Shown here: positions 18,636 to 27,200 of the stretch, piece after piece
Layout: each line of letters starts with the position of its first letter
Numbering within the stretch: the stretch's first letter is position 1
From: Chitinophaga sp.
GTDB taxonomy: Bacteria; Bacteroidota; Bacteroidia; Chitinophagales; Chitinophagaceae
Reading direction: 5' to 3'
Length of the DNA stretch: 64,000 bases
Assembly: GCF_017745275.1 (NCBI RefSeq)
Contig: NZ_JAGHZS010000004.1
Span: 521,809-585,808, forward strand
Translations under genes and position numbers: made by a program
The notes under the pieces: model-generated
What the model was told of the DNA's origin: nothing
Seen by the model: the letters and a program-made list of their open reading frames with translations, nothing else
Database searches by the model: none

Positions 18636-19349
18636 ATGACCATAGCAGAACATCGCCAACGTATATACGAAAATGGATTTACGGTAATAGACGCTGTATT
18701 TGACCAGGGAGTAATTGATGCTATGCTTGCCGTGATAAGTAATACAGACGCTTCCGGACCTTTATTCCGTAAAACAAACGACCTTTTCGCCATCCGTCGC
18801 TTCCTGCAAACGGTACCGGATATACGACCGCTTATTTTCTCAGCGTCTCTGCAAAGCTTACTGGAAGCGCTTTTCGGCGAAGGCTATTTCCCGGTAAAAT
18901 CCATTTACTTCGATAAGCCCGGACAATCGAACTGGTTTGTGGCCTGGCACCAGGATCTCACCATTTCCGTGGCAGAAAAACTAGCCGTAGATGGCTACGG
19001 CCCATGGACCGTGAAACCCGGTCAATATGCGGTACAGCCACCGGTTGCATTGCTCGAAAACAACTTCACCATTCGCATTCACCTGGATGATACCGATGAA
19101 CATAATGGCGCGTTGAAAGTCATACCCGGCTCCCACCGGAACGGTGTTCACCGGGCTGACACTATCAATAGAAACATGACACCGGATGTTAGTTGCAACG
19201 TACGCAAAGGCGGCGTAATGATTATGCGTCCGCTGCTCATGCATGCCTCCAGTCGCAGCAGTAATGGGCATAACCGCCGGGTGATACATATTGAGTTTAG
19301 TAATCAAACCCTGGCGGGAGGGTTGCGTTGGGCAGAGCAGAAAGCATAA
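18636..19349 (+). CDS. Phytanoyl-CoA dioxygenase (PhyH) family protein
   Basis: A 237-residue Fe(II)/2-oxoglutarate-dependent oxygenase. The metal triad is visible as His and Asp in WHQDLTISV and the distal His in LLMHASSRSSNGHNRR, whose downstream Arg would bind 2-oxoglutarate. IHLDDTDEHNGALKVIPGSHRNG is the usual PhyH strand-turn. Length is normal. Substrates of bacterial PhyH proteins are diverse and none can be inferred here. It is translated right after the DoxX-like protein. The last residues EQKA and the stop codon come from inverted-repeat copy 5. Confidence 0.88.
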   Translation: MTIAEHRQRIYENGFTVIDAVFDQGVIDAMLAVISNTDASGPLFRKTNDLFAIRRFLQTVPDIRPLIFSASLQSLLEALFGEGYFPVKSIYFDKPGQSNWFVAWHQDLTISVAEKLAVDGYGPWTVKPGQYAVQPPVALLENNFTIRIHLDDTDEHNGALKVIPGSHRNGVHRADTINRNMTPDVSCNVRKGGVMIMRPLLMHASSRSSNGHNRRVIHIEFSNQTLAGGLRWAEQKA

Positions 19350-19447
19350 AGCTATTGTAGCGAATGATCAGAGCGGATATTTATATATACTACGCTTTAA
19401 TCATTCGCTACAATAGCTTTATGCTTTCTGCTTTATGCTTTCTGCTC
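19335..19447. repeat. Long heptad inverted repeat, copy 5 (compact form)
   Basis: Left arm from 19335 and right arm to 19447 share GAGCAGAAAGCATAAAGC and the core TATTGTAGCGAATGAT. The right arm is longer by two heptads (AAAGCAG and AAAGCAT on the complementary strand). The centre (TATTTATATATACTA) is nearly that of copy 2. It sits between two convergent genes: the stop codon of the PhyH gene lies inside it, and the SusD stop codon is 2 bases beyond it. Confidence 0.88.
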
Positions 19448-19449
19448 AC

Positions 19450-21264
19450 TCAATATCCCTGGTTCTGCTTCAGCACTGACGCACCGTTTTTCACACTCAG
19501 GTCTATCTGGCGTTGAGGAATCGGGAATCGTACATTTTTAGCAGCGAAGCTGCCATTGGCAATATCTGTTGTAATCGTTTTTTCGTAGTCGAAATAACGA
19601 TTGATTTCTGTTTGCGCAATGCCCCAGCGAACGAGATCAAAATAACGATGACCTTCCATTGCCAGTTCCAGCTTACGTTCAAACCGGATGGCTTTCATGG
19701 CCCAATCCTTACCTCCTGTAGTAAAGGCTCCTGGCGGATAAGTACTTATTTTATAGTTAGCGGCCGGCGTATTGGTATATCCCGCCATAGGCTGTGAGGG
19801 ATCGATATAGGTTTTTACCCATCCGATAGGGTTAGCAGCGCGGACACGGACGGTATTAACATGTTCCTGTGCAATATTCAGGTCTCCTGCCTGCGCCTGG
19901 CATTCTGCAGCCATGAGTAATACATCTGCAAAGCGGATCAGTACATAGTTGATGGCATTACCGGGCGCCCAGCCATTTCCATCATAGTATTTATCCTGTG
20001 TGGCCTGCATGTACACATTCTTCAAAGCAGAGTATGGGCCGGCCGATTGCTGATCACGGATCCAGTCCATACCGGGATGGTTGCCCCAATCCAGGAAAGG
20101 AATGCCCCGGCGGCCAACGGTCCAGTCGAGCCGCGGATCCAGGTTATCTGCATCCGGCGTAAATGGCACACTGCTGGCAATGCCTTTATCGCTTTTAACA
20201 GCATGGTCATTGAAGTTATCCAGGTAAGGGAGTCCTTTGGCATCTGTACGATAAGAATTCACGAGGTCCTGTGAAGGCTGATAAAAACCGCAGCAGCTAA
20301 AAGGGCCATTATAAGGGTAATTCAGCATCTCTCCCTGGTTGGCGTTACCAGTGCCCCCGGAACCATCGTTAGCGCTGTATTGGATAGAAAAAACGGCTTC
20401 TGCGTTGTTTTCCGTGAAGGCATCGAAGTTATCGTGGAATTTTTCCATCAGGTGGAAAGAAACACCTTTGGCGGTTTTGCCATTAGCGATGATATCTTCA
20501 AATACCGGCAGGGCATCTGTATATTTTTTTTCATAGAGATAGGTTTTGGCCAGGTAAGCTTTAGCAGCCCAGTTGTTGGCGCGACCTATCACATCCTGCA
20601 CCTCGTTCAGATTCTCCGCTGCATATTTGAAGTCGGCTTCAATCATAGGCCAGATATCCTTATCATTCGGAATTTTATAATCGTCTACGTTCAGCTTCAC
20701 ATAACTCTCTGCATTTTCATCTACCCAGGGTACTTTATCAAACATTTTCTTCAGGTCGGAGTAGAAATGTCCGCGCAGGAATCGTGCCTCAGCAGCCAGT
20801 TCTTTTTTCTCATCTTCCGTCATATCTTTTACATTCTTCAATACATGCAATACAAAGTTGCAGCGGCGCACGCCTTCATAATCTACACGCCACTTGTCGT
20901 TGAAGAAACCGTTGGTAGCATTTCCGAAGAAAGTACCTATCTGCAGAATGGCGGCGGCATCGCCGGGATCGCTGCCTTTATGCGCTTCCCCACCGCATAC
21001 GCTGCCATAGATCCAGTTATCCGGGGAAACGGTATACCCGCTGCCACCAGCCAGGTTCAGCAAATCTCCATCTTTAAAATCCTGTCCGTCCAACGCGCCA
21101 TAGGCACCTATCAACAGGTTATTGACACCTTTTTTGTTTGTCAGGGCTGCTTCATCGAGGGAAGATTGCGGGGTACGGTTGAGGAAACTTTTACCACAAC
21201 CGGTTAACAGAGAAGTGGCCATAGCTGCACTCAGTAGTATATGATAAAATGATTTCATGATCAT
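19450..21264 (-). CDS. SusD/RagB-family glycan-binding lipoprotein
   Basis: A 604-residue protein. Start is ATG 21264 or, equally likely, ATG 21258 (MKSFYHILL). The N-terminus is a lipoprotein signal with lipobox LLTGCGKS. SusD hallmarks are FLNRTPQSSLDEAAL, the TPR-like helices (LAAEARFLRGHFYSDLKKMF, AKAYLAKTYLYEKKY) and the C-terminal FERKLELAMEGHRYFDLVRWG. It binds substrate on the cell surface as lid of the SusC channel encoded immediately upstream (21-base gap). Ligand is not predictable from sequence; the nearby GH30 suggests a beta-glycan. Confidence 0.93.
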   Translation of the reverse strand: MIMKSFYHILLSAAMATSLLTGCGKSFLNRTPQSSLDEAALTNKKGVNNLLIGAYGALDGQDFKDGDLLNLAGGSGYTVSPDNWIYGSVCGGEAHKGSDPGDAAAILQIGTFFGNATNGFFNDKWRVDYEGVRRCNFVLHVLKNVKDMTEDEKKELAAEARFLRGHFYSDLKKMFDKVPWVDENAESYVKLNVDDYKIPNDKDIWPMIEADFKYAAENLNEVQDVIGRANNWAAKAYLAKTYLYEKKYTDALPVFEDIIANGKTAKGVSFHLMEKFHDNFDAFTENNAEAVFSIQYSANDGSGGTGNANQGEMLNYPYNGPFSCCGFYQPSQDLVNSYRTDAKGLPYLDNFNDHAVKSDKGIASSVPFTPDADNLDPRLDWTVGRRGIPFLDWGNHPGMDWIRDQQSAGPYSALKNVYMQATQDKYYDGNGWAPGNAINYVLIRFADVLLMAAECQAQAGDLNIAQEHVNTVRVRAANPIGWVKTYIDPSQPMAGYTNTPAANYKISTYPPGAFTTGGKDWAMKAIRFERKLELAMEGHRYFDLVRWGIAQTEINRYFDYEKTITTDIANGSFAAKNVRFPIPQRQIDLSVKNGASVLKQNQGY

Positions 21265-21285
21265 ACGTTTTTACTTAAGCAATTG

Positions 21286-24200
21286 TTAGAAACCCAGGTT
21301 AATACCTACCAGGAACTGGCGTTGATTAGGATAAGCGCCTTCGTCGACACCAAAGTCGGTGATATCAGAGCCGCCAATCTCGGGATCTAAACCGGAGTAT
21401 TTCGTGATGGTAAACAGGTTAGCCGCCTGCACATAAATACGCAGCTTTTCCACCTTTAAACGGGTAAGAGCGCCGCCTTTGAAGGTATATCCCAGTTGCA
21501 TGTTTTTAGCACGCAGATAGGCGCCGTTTTCCACCATATAAGAATTGGGAACGTTGTTGGTACTGGTAGAACCATCCACCTCCTGGATGGGCGCTTTAGC
21601 ATTGTGATGATCCGGCCGCCAGGAATCATAGAGGGCTGTTTTACTTTTAGCGCTGATAAAAGGCCCGTAGAAATCGTGCCACCAGCGTACGTTGTTCCAG
21701 ATCTGGTTGCCGTGTGTACCAAAGAGGAAAAGACTAAAATCAAATCCTTTGTAAGTGACGCCAATATTCAATCCATAAGAAAAGTCGGGGTTCGGGTTAC
21801 CCAGGATAGTACGGTCGTCTGGTGTAATAACACCATCGCCATTTACATCCTGGTAACGGAAGCGGCCCAGCCCCTCTCCTTCCTGGTAGGTGGCATCCGA
21901 CTGGCCGGTAGCTTTTTGTGCCTGTTTATCGGCAGCCGCCAATTCTTCTGCACTGTTCCAGAAGCCAATTACTTTATAACCGAAGAAAGAGGATACCGGC
22001 TGACCTACTGCGTTGCGGATAATGTTGCTACCATCAAAGCGACGGCTATCACTATCGAAGTAGTCTACGCCATCTGCGATCCTGACGATTTTATTTTTGT
22101 AGGTAGTCAGTGTACCCGTTACGTTTAGTTGAAGGTCTTTATTGATATTTTTATGCCAGCCCACGGAGAAGTCGAATCCCTCGTTTTTCATTTGGGCAAT
22201 ATTTACATACGGCTGTGCGGAAGTACCTGCAAGGCCCGGCAGTTCAGGGTTGTACAGCAGGTCCTTGATGTCTTTGCGATAATAATCTGCGGAGAAGTCC
22301 AGTTGTCCATTGAACAGGCTTGCATCAATACCGATGTTTGCATTGACATCACTTTCCCATTTCGCATCGGGGTTACCGATCTGGAAGCTGGCAAACCCGG
22401 CAGTGAGGCCGTTATTGACGCCTGCCAGGTCGTAGTAGGTAGAGCTGCGTTTACCACCATACAGGAAGTAGCCGTTGTTGACGCCCAGGTTTAACTGGTT
22501 CCCCATGATCCCCCAACCGCCACGTAGTTTCAGGTCAGATATCCAGGTTACCTTCTTCATAAATTCTTCCTGGGAAATACGCCAGCCGGCGGAGATGGCA
22601 GGAAAAGTACCATAATGATTATTCACAAACTTGGAAGAGCCATCGCGGCGAACGGTAGCACTTAGCAGGTATTTATCTTTATAAGCATAATCTACCCGGC
22701 CTAAAATAGAAAACAGGCTTTCTGATTCCCGGTTGCTGTAGTTGGTTTGCACGCCGGTACCGGTAGTCAGGTCAGGGAAGTTAGGGTCGAAAGTGAAATA
22801 ATCTTTGGTAGTGCCTCCTACCGCCCTGTGGCGGCTGTCATAAGCTTCTGTACCTGCCACCACTTTCAGGTCGTGTGCATTGTTGAAATTTTGGTGGAAA
22901 GTAAGGGTGTTGGTCCAGGTCCACGCATGAGAATTAGTAGAACCTTCTGTATAAGAGTTGCTGGTAGAATTTTCCTTATTCTCATATTGTGGATAGGTAA
23001 AAGAATGGGACCAGCCGGAGGCGATTTCACCACCAAAGCTGGTGCGGAAGGTGAGGAATTTCAGGAGGTCAACTTCTCCATATACGTTACCAAACAAACG
23101 GCTGTTAAATCCTTTATTATTGCGGCTCCGCGCCTGTATAGCTACCGGGTTATTGGCATCTCCCAAAGCATCACCGGCAGAACCGGCATAGTTGCCTTTG
23201 ATGTCGTATACCGGTATAATACTCTGTTCACGCATAGCATGACCAATGGCCGCATCCGCAGTGTTGATGTCTACCGTAGGATTTTCGGACATCGCAAAAG
23301 CCAGGTTTTCCCCTACGCGGATACTATTGCTGATATTATACTGGGTATTGGAACGAACTGTGTAGCGGCGCAGATAGGTATTCATTAACGTACCTTGCTG
23401 ATTAAAATAACTTAAGGAGAAGAGATAGTTTCCTTTATCCCCACCTCCACTCACGGCTACGTTGTGGCTTGTAATGGGCGCTGGACGGAATATTTCGTGG
23501 TACCAGTCGGTGCCCGCTTTATTTGCTTTTACAATCTGGTAGAATTTATTATAGTCGTCCAGGTCTGTATAGTCCGGATTGAGGTAATACAGGGAAGGGG
23601 TTACCCGTGGGTCGCCTTCCATGGTGCCTGATGGCAATATATAATCCGGGATCACCGGTGTAGTCCCGCTACCATATTGGTCTGTTCCGGGATTGGCGCC
23701 GGAATTTTTATAGGCAAGCCATCTGAGTTCTGCCTGTTCCTTTGGGTTGAGCGTATTCCATACATTCCCTTTTTTAGGGTATTGGCGGCCATAATAGCCA
23801 TCGTACGTTACTTTCACTTTACCGCTGCCACGACGCGTAGTGATAATGATCACGCCGTTGGAAGCGCGGGAGCCATAAATAGAAGCGGCGCCGGCATCTT
23901 TTAGTACCTGCATGTTGGCGATATCGTTGGTGTTAAGATCAGCGACATCTGTGGTGGGTACTCCATCTATTACATACAGTGGTGAGTTGGAGCCGAAGGT
24001 ATTTACACCACGGATACGAATTTGCGGTGATTCACCTGGCTGGCCGGAACCGATGACTGTTACGCCGGAAGCTTGTCCCTGCAGTTGTTCTGTTACCTGT
24101 GCAGATGGCTGTTTGATTAAGTTCTCCATATTTACCACGGCTACAGATCCTGTCAGGTCTTTCTTCTTCTGGGTGGTATAGCCGGTTACTACTATTTCGT

Positions 24201-24837
24201 TGAGAGCGCTGGCACCTTCTTTCAGGGTAATGTTAATAAGCTGTCTACCGCCAACGGCTAAACGTTGGGTTTCATATCCGATGAAGCTTATTTCGAGTTC
24301 ATCATTGCTTTTGCCGGGAGCAGCAATAGAATAGCTGCCGTCTGCATTCGTAATGGTTCCCACATTGGTGCCGCTGATACGCACGGTTACGCCTGGAAAG
24401 GGATTGCCTTTTTCGTCTTTCACTACGCCCCTGACAGGGTGTTGCTGCTGCACGGCACCTGGTTCTGCAGGTGCAGGAGCGGGCGCTTTTTCGGAGATCA
24501 TATAAAAATGTTCCCGTACTTTTTCGTAGTGGAGGTTGAAGGGCATAAGGGCTTTGCCCAGCGCTTCTTCCGGCGACTGGCAGGTAGCGACAGACAGTTG
24601 CACCTTTTTATTTTTCACGAGGTTGCTTTTATAAGCAATGGACACGTTGAAGTGTGATTCAATGAGGTGCAATACATTTTTCAGAGAAGATTCGTCGGGT
24701 TGTTCTTCTCCCCCGTTATTTGATTCAGGGGGAGTCTGTGGCCTGGCCATAGCAGCGAGGTCCTGTGCGGACACCGTTTGGGATAGGAAATACAGGGCTA
24801 ATGTTTGCATTAGCAAAACACGTAAACCTTTTTTCAT
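21286..24837 (-). CDS. SusC/RagA TonB-linked outer-membrane transporter with STN domain
   Basis: An 1183-residue outer-membrane importer. Order: signal peptide (1-24, ending QTVSAQ), STN domain (about 50-115, LKNVLHLIESHFNVSIAYKSN), a carboxypeptidase-like beta domain (130-215, VRGVVKDEKGNPFPGVTVRISGT), TonB plug (about 220-345, IVVTGYTTQKKKDLTGSVAVV and IRGVNTFGSNSPLYVIDGVPT), and a barrel ending in the terminal aromatic LVGINLGF. The STN domain marks receptors that signal to a FecR-type anti-sigma factor. FecR and ECF sigma genes lie directly upstream on the same strand, so the four genes form one regulated import unit. Confidence 0.95.
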   Translation of the reverse strand: MKKGLRVLLMQTLALYFLSQTVSAQDLAAMARPQTPPESNNGGEEQPDESSLKNVLHLIESHFNVSIAYKSNLVKNKKVQLSVATCQSPEEALGKALMPFNLHYEKVREHFYMISEKAPAPAPAEPGAVQQQHPVRGVVKDEKGNPFPGVTVRISGTNVGTITNADGSYSIAAPGKSNDELEISFIGYETQRLAVGGRQLINITLKEGASALNEIVVTGYTTQKKKDLTGSVAVVNMENLIKQPSAQVTEQLQGQASGVTVIGSGQPGESPQIRIRGVNTFGSNSPLYVIDGVPTTDVADLNTNDIANMQVLKDAGAASIYGSRASNGVIIITTRRGSGKVKVTYDGYYGRQYPKKGNVWNTLNPKEQAELRWLAYKNSGANPGTDQYGSGTTPVIPDYILPSGTMEGDPRVTPSLYYLNPDYTDLDDYNKFYQIVKANKAGTDWYHEIFRPAPITSHNVAVSGGGDKGNYLFSLSYFNQQGTLMNTYLRRYTVRSNTQYNISNSIRVGENLAFAMSENPTVDINTADAAIGHAMREQSIIPVYDIKGNYAGSAGDALGDANNPVAIQARSRNNKGFNSRLFGNVYGEVDLLKFLTFRTSFGGEIASGWSHSFTYPQYENKENSTSNSYTEGSTNSHAWTWTNTLTFHQNFNNAHDLKVVAGTEAYDSRHRAVGGTTKDYFTFDPNFPDLTTGTGVQTNYSNRESESLFSILGRVDYAYKDKYLLSATVRRDGSSKFVNNHYGTFPAISAGWRISQEEFMKKVTWISDLKLRGGWGIMGNQLNLGVNNGYFLYGGKRSSTYYDLAGVNNGLTAGFASFQIGNPDAKWESDVNANIGIDASLFNGQLDFSADYYRKDIKDLLYNPELPGLAGTSAQPYVNIAQMKNEGFDFSVGWHKNINKDLQLNVTGTLTTYKNKIVRIADGVDYFDSDSRRFDGSNIIRNAVGQPVSSFFGYKVIGFWNSAEELAAADKQAQKATGQSDATYQEGEGLGRFRYQDVNGDGVITPDDRTILGNPNPDFSYGLNIGVTYKGFDFSLFLFGTHGNQIWNNVRWWHDFYGPFISAKSKTALYDSWRPDHHNAKAPIQEVDGSTSTNNVPNSYMVENGAYLRAKNMQLGYTFKGGALTRLKVEKLRIYVQAANLFTITKYSGLDPEIGGSDITDFGVDEGAYPNQRQFLVGINLGF

Positions 24838-24893
24838 TTGAACAGGTTTTAACGATTAAGGAATAGACTATTTATAGTTACGAGCGGCGATGC

Positions 24894-25931
24894 TTATTTT
24901 TTACGGATCCAAACTTCATCACCTCTTTGGTTGAATTGCATGCGGAAAACCTTTCCCAGCTGAGTCATCATTGTATCAGGGTTGTAAATAACAGGCATTG
25001 ACCCGGATACTTTATAGCTTAATAATTGTGTGTCTGAAACGATGAGTGTTTTACCAAATACCTGCTGCATAAAGGCGGCAGCATCGCTGAGGGTGAAGTC
25101 GTCCATGACCAGCCTGCCAGTATGCCAGGAGGTGTAGTTGTCGGCTATCACACTCTTCTTGGTATAGTCGCTATCCAGTTTATTATAGCGCACCATTTCA
25201 CCCGGATGCAGGTACAGCGCTGCGGTTTTGCCGTCGGCAGGTGCGCCTATATTGAGCAGGATACTTCCCTGCTGCAGTACTACTACAATCTCTTTACCGC
25301 TGTTATTGACATTGAACTGCGTGCCTAATACTTCCACGTTGAGGTTATCGTAAGTATGTACGATAAACTTCTGATGAGCAGGCGTATGTTTTACGTGGAA
25401 GAAGGCTTCGCCATCGAGCCACACTTCCCTTTTGCCGCCCGGGGATGCGCTGTAAAGCAATCGTGAATTGGCGTTCAGCGTTACTTCTGACGAATCCGGC
25501 AGCGTCATTTTTTTCGTTTCTCCCAACCGGGTATGTACACTCACGATTACCGGTTGCGGGCTGCGAAATTGCCACCACCAGGCAGTGGTCAGCAACACGC
25601 CCAAGAGTAATGCTGCCGCATATTTGCCGGTTTGTTTCCACCAGGGTGTAGCGGCAGTGATATGCGTTGCAGGTTGTTCCTCCTCTCCCAGCCCGTTCCA
25701 TACAGCATCCCATAGCTGTTCCTTCTCTGTACCAGAGAGTGTGTATGAACGGAATTTTATGCTATGCACCAGTTGCCGGGCGTCCTGGATGACAGTGTTT
25801 TTTTCGGGGTGCTGGCGGAGCCAGGTTTCCCAAAACACATTTCCCCGTTCCGGGTGCAATACCCATTCCTGGAAACCTTCATCCATGGCAAACTCCCTGG
25901 CGGTGTATGATAAATAGTTGCTGGTTGCCAA
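24894..25931 (-). CDS. FecR-family anti-sigma factor
   Basis: A 345-residue inner-membrane regulator. A cytoplasmic N-terminal region (about 1-90) is followed by one membrane segment (YAAALLLGVLLTTAWWW, about 105-122). The periplasmic part carries the FecR signature (TRLGETKKMTLPDSSEVTLNANSRLLY, then VWLDGEAFFHV and NVEVLGTQFNV). The C-terminal about 80 residues (FTLSDAAAFMQQVFGKTLIVSD) resemble the domain that contacts the receptor STN domain. It would hold the ECF sigma encoded upstream until SusC signals substrate. Confidence 0.93.
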   Translation of the reverse strand: MATSNYLSYTAREFAMDEGFQEWVLHPERGNVFWETWLRQHPEKNTVIQDARQLVHSIKFRSYTLSGTEKEQLWDAVWNGLGEEEQPATHITAATPWWKQTGKYAAALLLGVLLTTAWWWQFRSPQPVIVSVHTRLGETKKMTLPDSSEVTLNANSRLLYSASPGGKREVWLDGEAFFHVKHTPAHQKFIVHTYDNLNVEVLGTQFNVNNSGKEIVVVLQQGSILLNIGAPADGKTAALYLHPGEMVRYNKLDSDYTKKSVIADNYTSWHTGRLVMDDFTLSDAAAFMQQVFGKTLIVSDTQLLSYKVSGSMPVIYNPDTMMTQLGKVFRMQFNQRGDEVWIRKK

Positions 25932-25997
25932 GAGAACTGCTTTTATCTAAAGAGACCGTAGTGATAAAAATCTCATCACTTTTTTTAAAGTTTTTTT

Positions 25998-26609
25998 TTA
26001 TTTGCTTAAAAGCAGCAACAGGAGAGGCAGGGAGATATTTTTCCGGAGGATGCTGATGGCTTTGGAGATGGTATTATACACCGAGTCTACCTGCATGGAC
26101 ATGACGTCGGCTACTTCTTCGTAATTGAGGTTTTGGAAGAAACGGAGGTAGATGGCTTCGCGCTGGCGACGGGTAAGGCTGGCCAGTCCTTCCTGGAGGA
26201 GGCGTTTTTGTGCTTCCAGTGTTTCCTGCTGGATTAACTGGTTTTCGAGGGGGAGTGTGTATTCAAATTCAAAAGCTTCCCAGGAATCGCGGTGCTGGCA
26301 GCGGCGATCTTTGCGGAGTGCGCGGAGGAGGCGCCTTCTCAGGCTGCTGATCAGGTAATAACGTACATGCTGAATGTCTGGCGACAGGTGTGTTCTGCTG
26401 GTCCAGAGGTCCTGGAACAGGTCCTGGAGACAGTCTTTCACTCTTTCCTTATCCTGGCAAAAGTGCATGCCATAATGAAAGAGGTCATCAATATGTGCAT
26501 CATATATTTCGGCGAAGGCGTGGCGGTCACCCTGTAGAAATCGTCCCCAAAGTGAGGAATGGGAAGTCACCACGCGCAAGCCTGATTTATGGGCTTTCCC
26601 TGTGTGCAT
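25998..26609 (-). CDS. ECF RNA polymerase sigma factor
   Basis: A 203-residue sigma-70 family protein of the Bacteroidetes ECF group. Region 2 is FAEIYDAHIDDLFHYGMHF...VKDCLQDLFQDLWTSR, and region 4 is LTRRQREAIYLRFFQNLNYEEVADVMSMQVDSVYNTISKAI. A hydrophobic tail (LPLLLLLLSK) ends the protein. It is the first gene of the sigma/FecR/SusC/SusD block. A -7-like box (TATATTTG, minus strand, 26658-26665) lies about 50 bases upstream. It should direct transcription of the SusC/SusD genes when released. Confidence 0.93.
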   Translation of the reverse strand: MHTGKAHKSGLRVVTSHSSLWGRFLQGDRHAFAEIYDAHIDDLFHYGMHFCQDKERVKDCLQDLFQDLWTSRTHLSPDIQHVRYYLISSLRRRLLRALRKDRRCQHRDSWEAFEFEYTLPLENQLIQQETLEAQKRLLQEGLASLTRRQREAIYLRFFQNLNYEEVADVMSMQVDSVYNTISKAISILRKNISLPLLLLLLSK

Positions 26610-26714
26610 ACCTGTTTTGGTTGATGTGTTAAAGCTTGTGAATTATTCTGACAACTGCAAATATATTTTGGTACAGGATATGTCCTGGGATATATAACAT
26701 CAAAACTAAAGACT

Positions 26715-26882
26715 ATGAAACTCATTTCTTATTGGTTATTAACAGGCCTAGTTCTTTTGCTCAGCAGTTGTGAGGTAATCGGTGGTATATTCAAAGCGGG
26801 TGTTTGGACAGGTATCCTTGCGGTAGCGTTAGTAGTAGGCCTTATTATATACCTTGTAAGCCGGGGCGGAAAGCGGGACTAA
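26715..26882 (+). CDS. Small lipoprotein with one membrane helix
   Basis: A 55-residue protein. MKLISYWLLTGLVLLLSSC is a lipoprotein signal with lipobox LLSSC. The mature part EVIGGIFKAGVWTGILAVAL and following residues is a single hydrophobic helix ending in a basic tail (SRGGKRD). Similar tiny proteins are common in Bacteroidota and are sometimes mislabelled phosphatidate cytidylyltransferase; the function is unknown. It is divergent from the ECF sigma gene. A 7-bp GC-rich hairpin (GCGGGAC, 26873-26879, with 26887-26893) overlaps its stop codon and may terminate transcription. Confidence 0.75.
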   Translation: MKLISYWLLTGLVLLLSSCEVIGGIFKAGVWTGILAVALVVGLIIYLVSRGGKRD

Positions 26883-27200
26883 TGCTGTCCCGCCTCCCTT
26901 CTTTATTGCAATAAAATATTTTCCATAAAGTTAATTTATTCTAAACAAATTATTCTTATCTTGGTATCCGAGTAAGTCTTAACAGGAAATTAAGACGTTT
27001 ACCTCAGTGAACATTGAAGGAAAAGTATAGTTATCCTAAACCCTTAATCTTACCTTTTCCATTGCGGTTTTATTATTTGCGGTGTGCCTTTACCTCCTGT
27101 TGCCACGTGATGAAGTGTGATTGTTAACCGGTGTAAACAGGTTTGTATGTCTTGTATTTTCTGTTAAATAAACATTCACAAATCCAAACCCACTAAACAA
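26883..27200. other. Gene-free interval before GH30 gene
   Basis: No convincing reading frame. It contains an inverted repeat GTCTTAA/TTAAGAC (26976-26982 and 26990-26996). There is no -7 box that fits the consensus exactly; the nearest is TATTATTTG, one base too long, around 27070. The GH30 promoter is probably here. Confidence 0.5.

Noticed and set aside
20380..21207. 275-codon open frame on the plus strand opposite SusD
   Set aside because: It is antisense to a clear SusD gene, its product has no recognisable motif, and codon composition mirrors the real gene.
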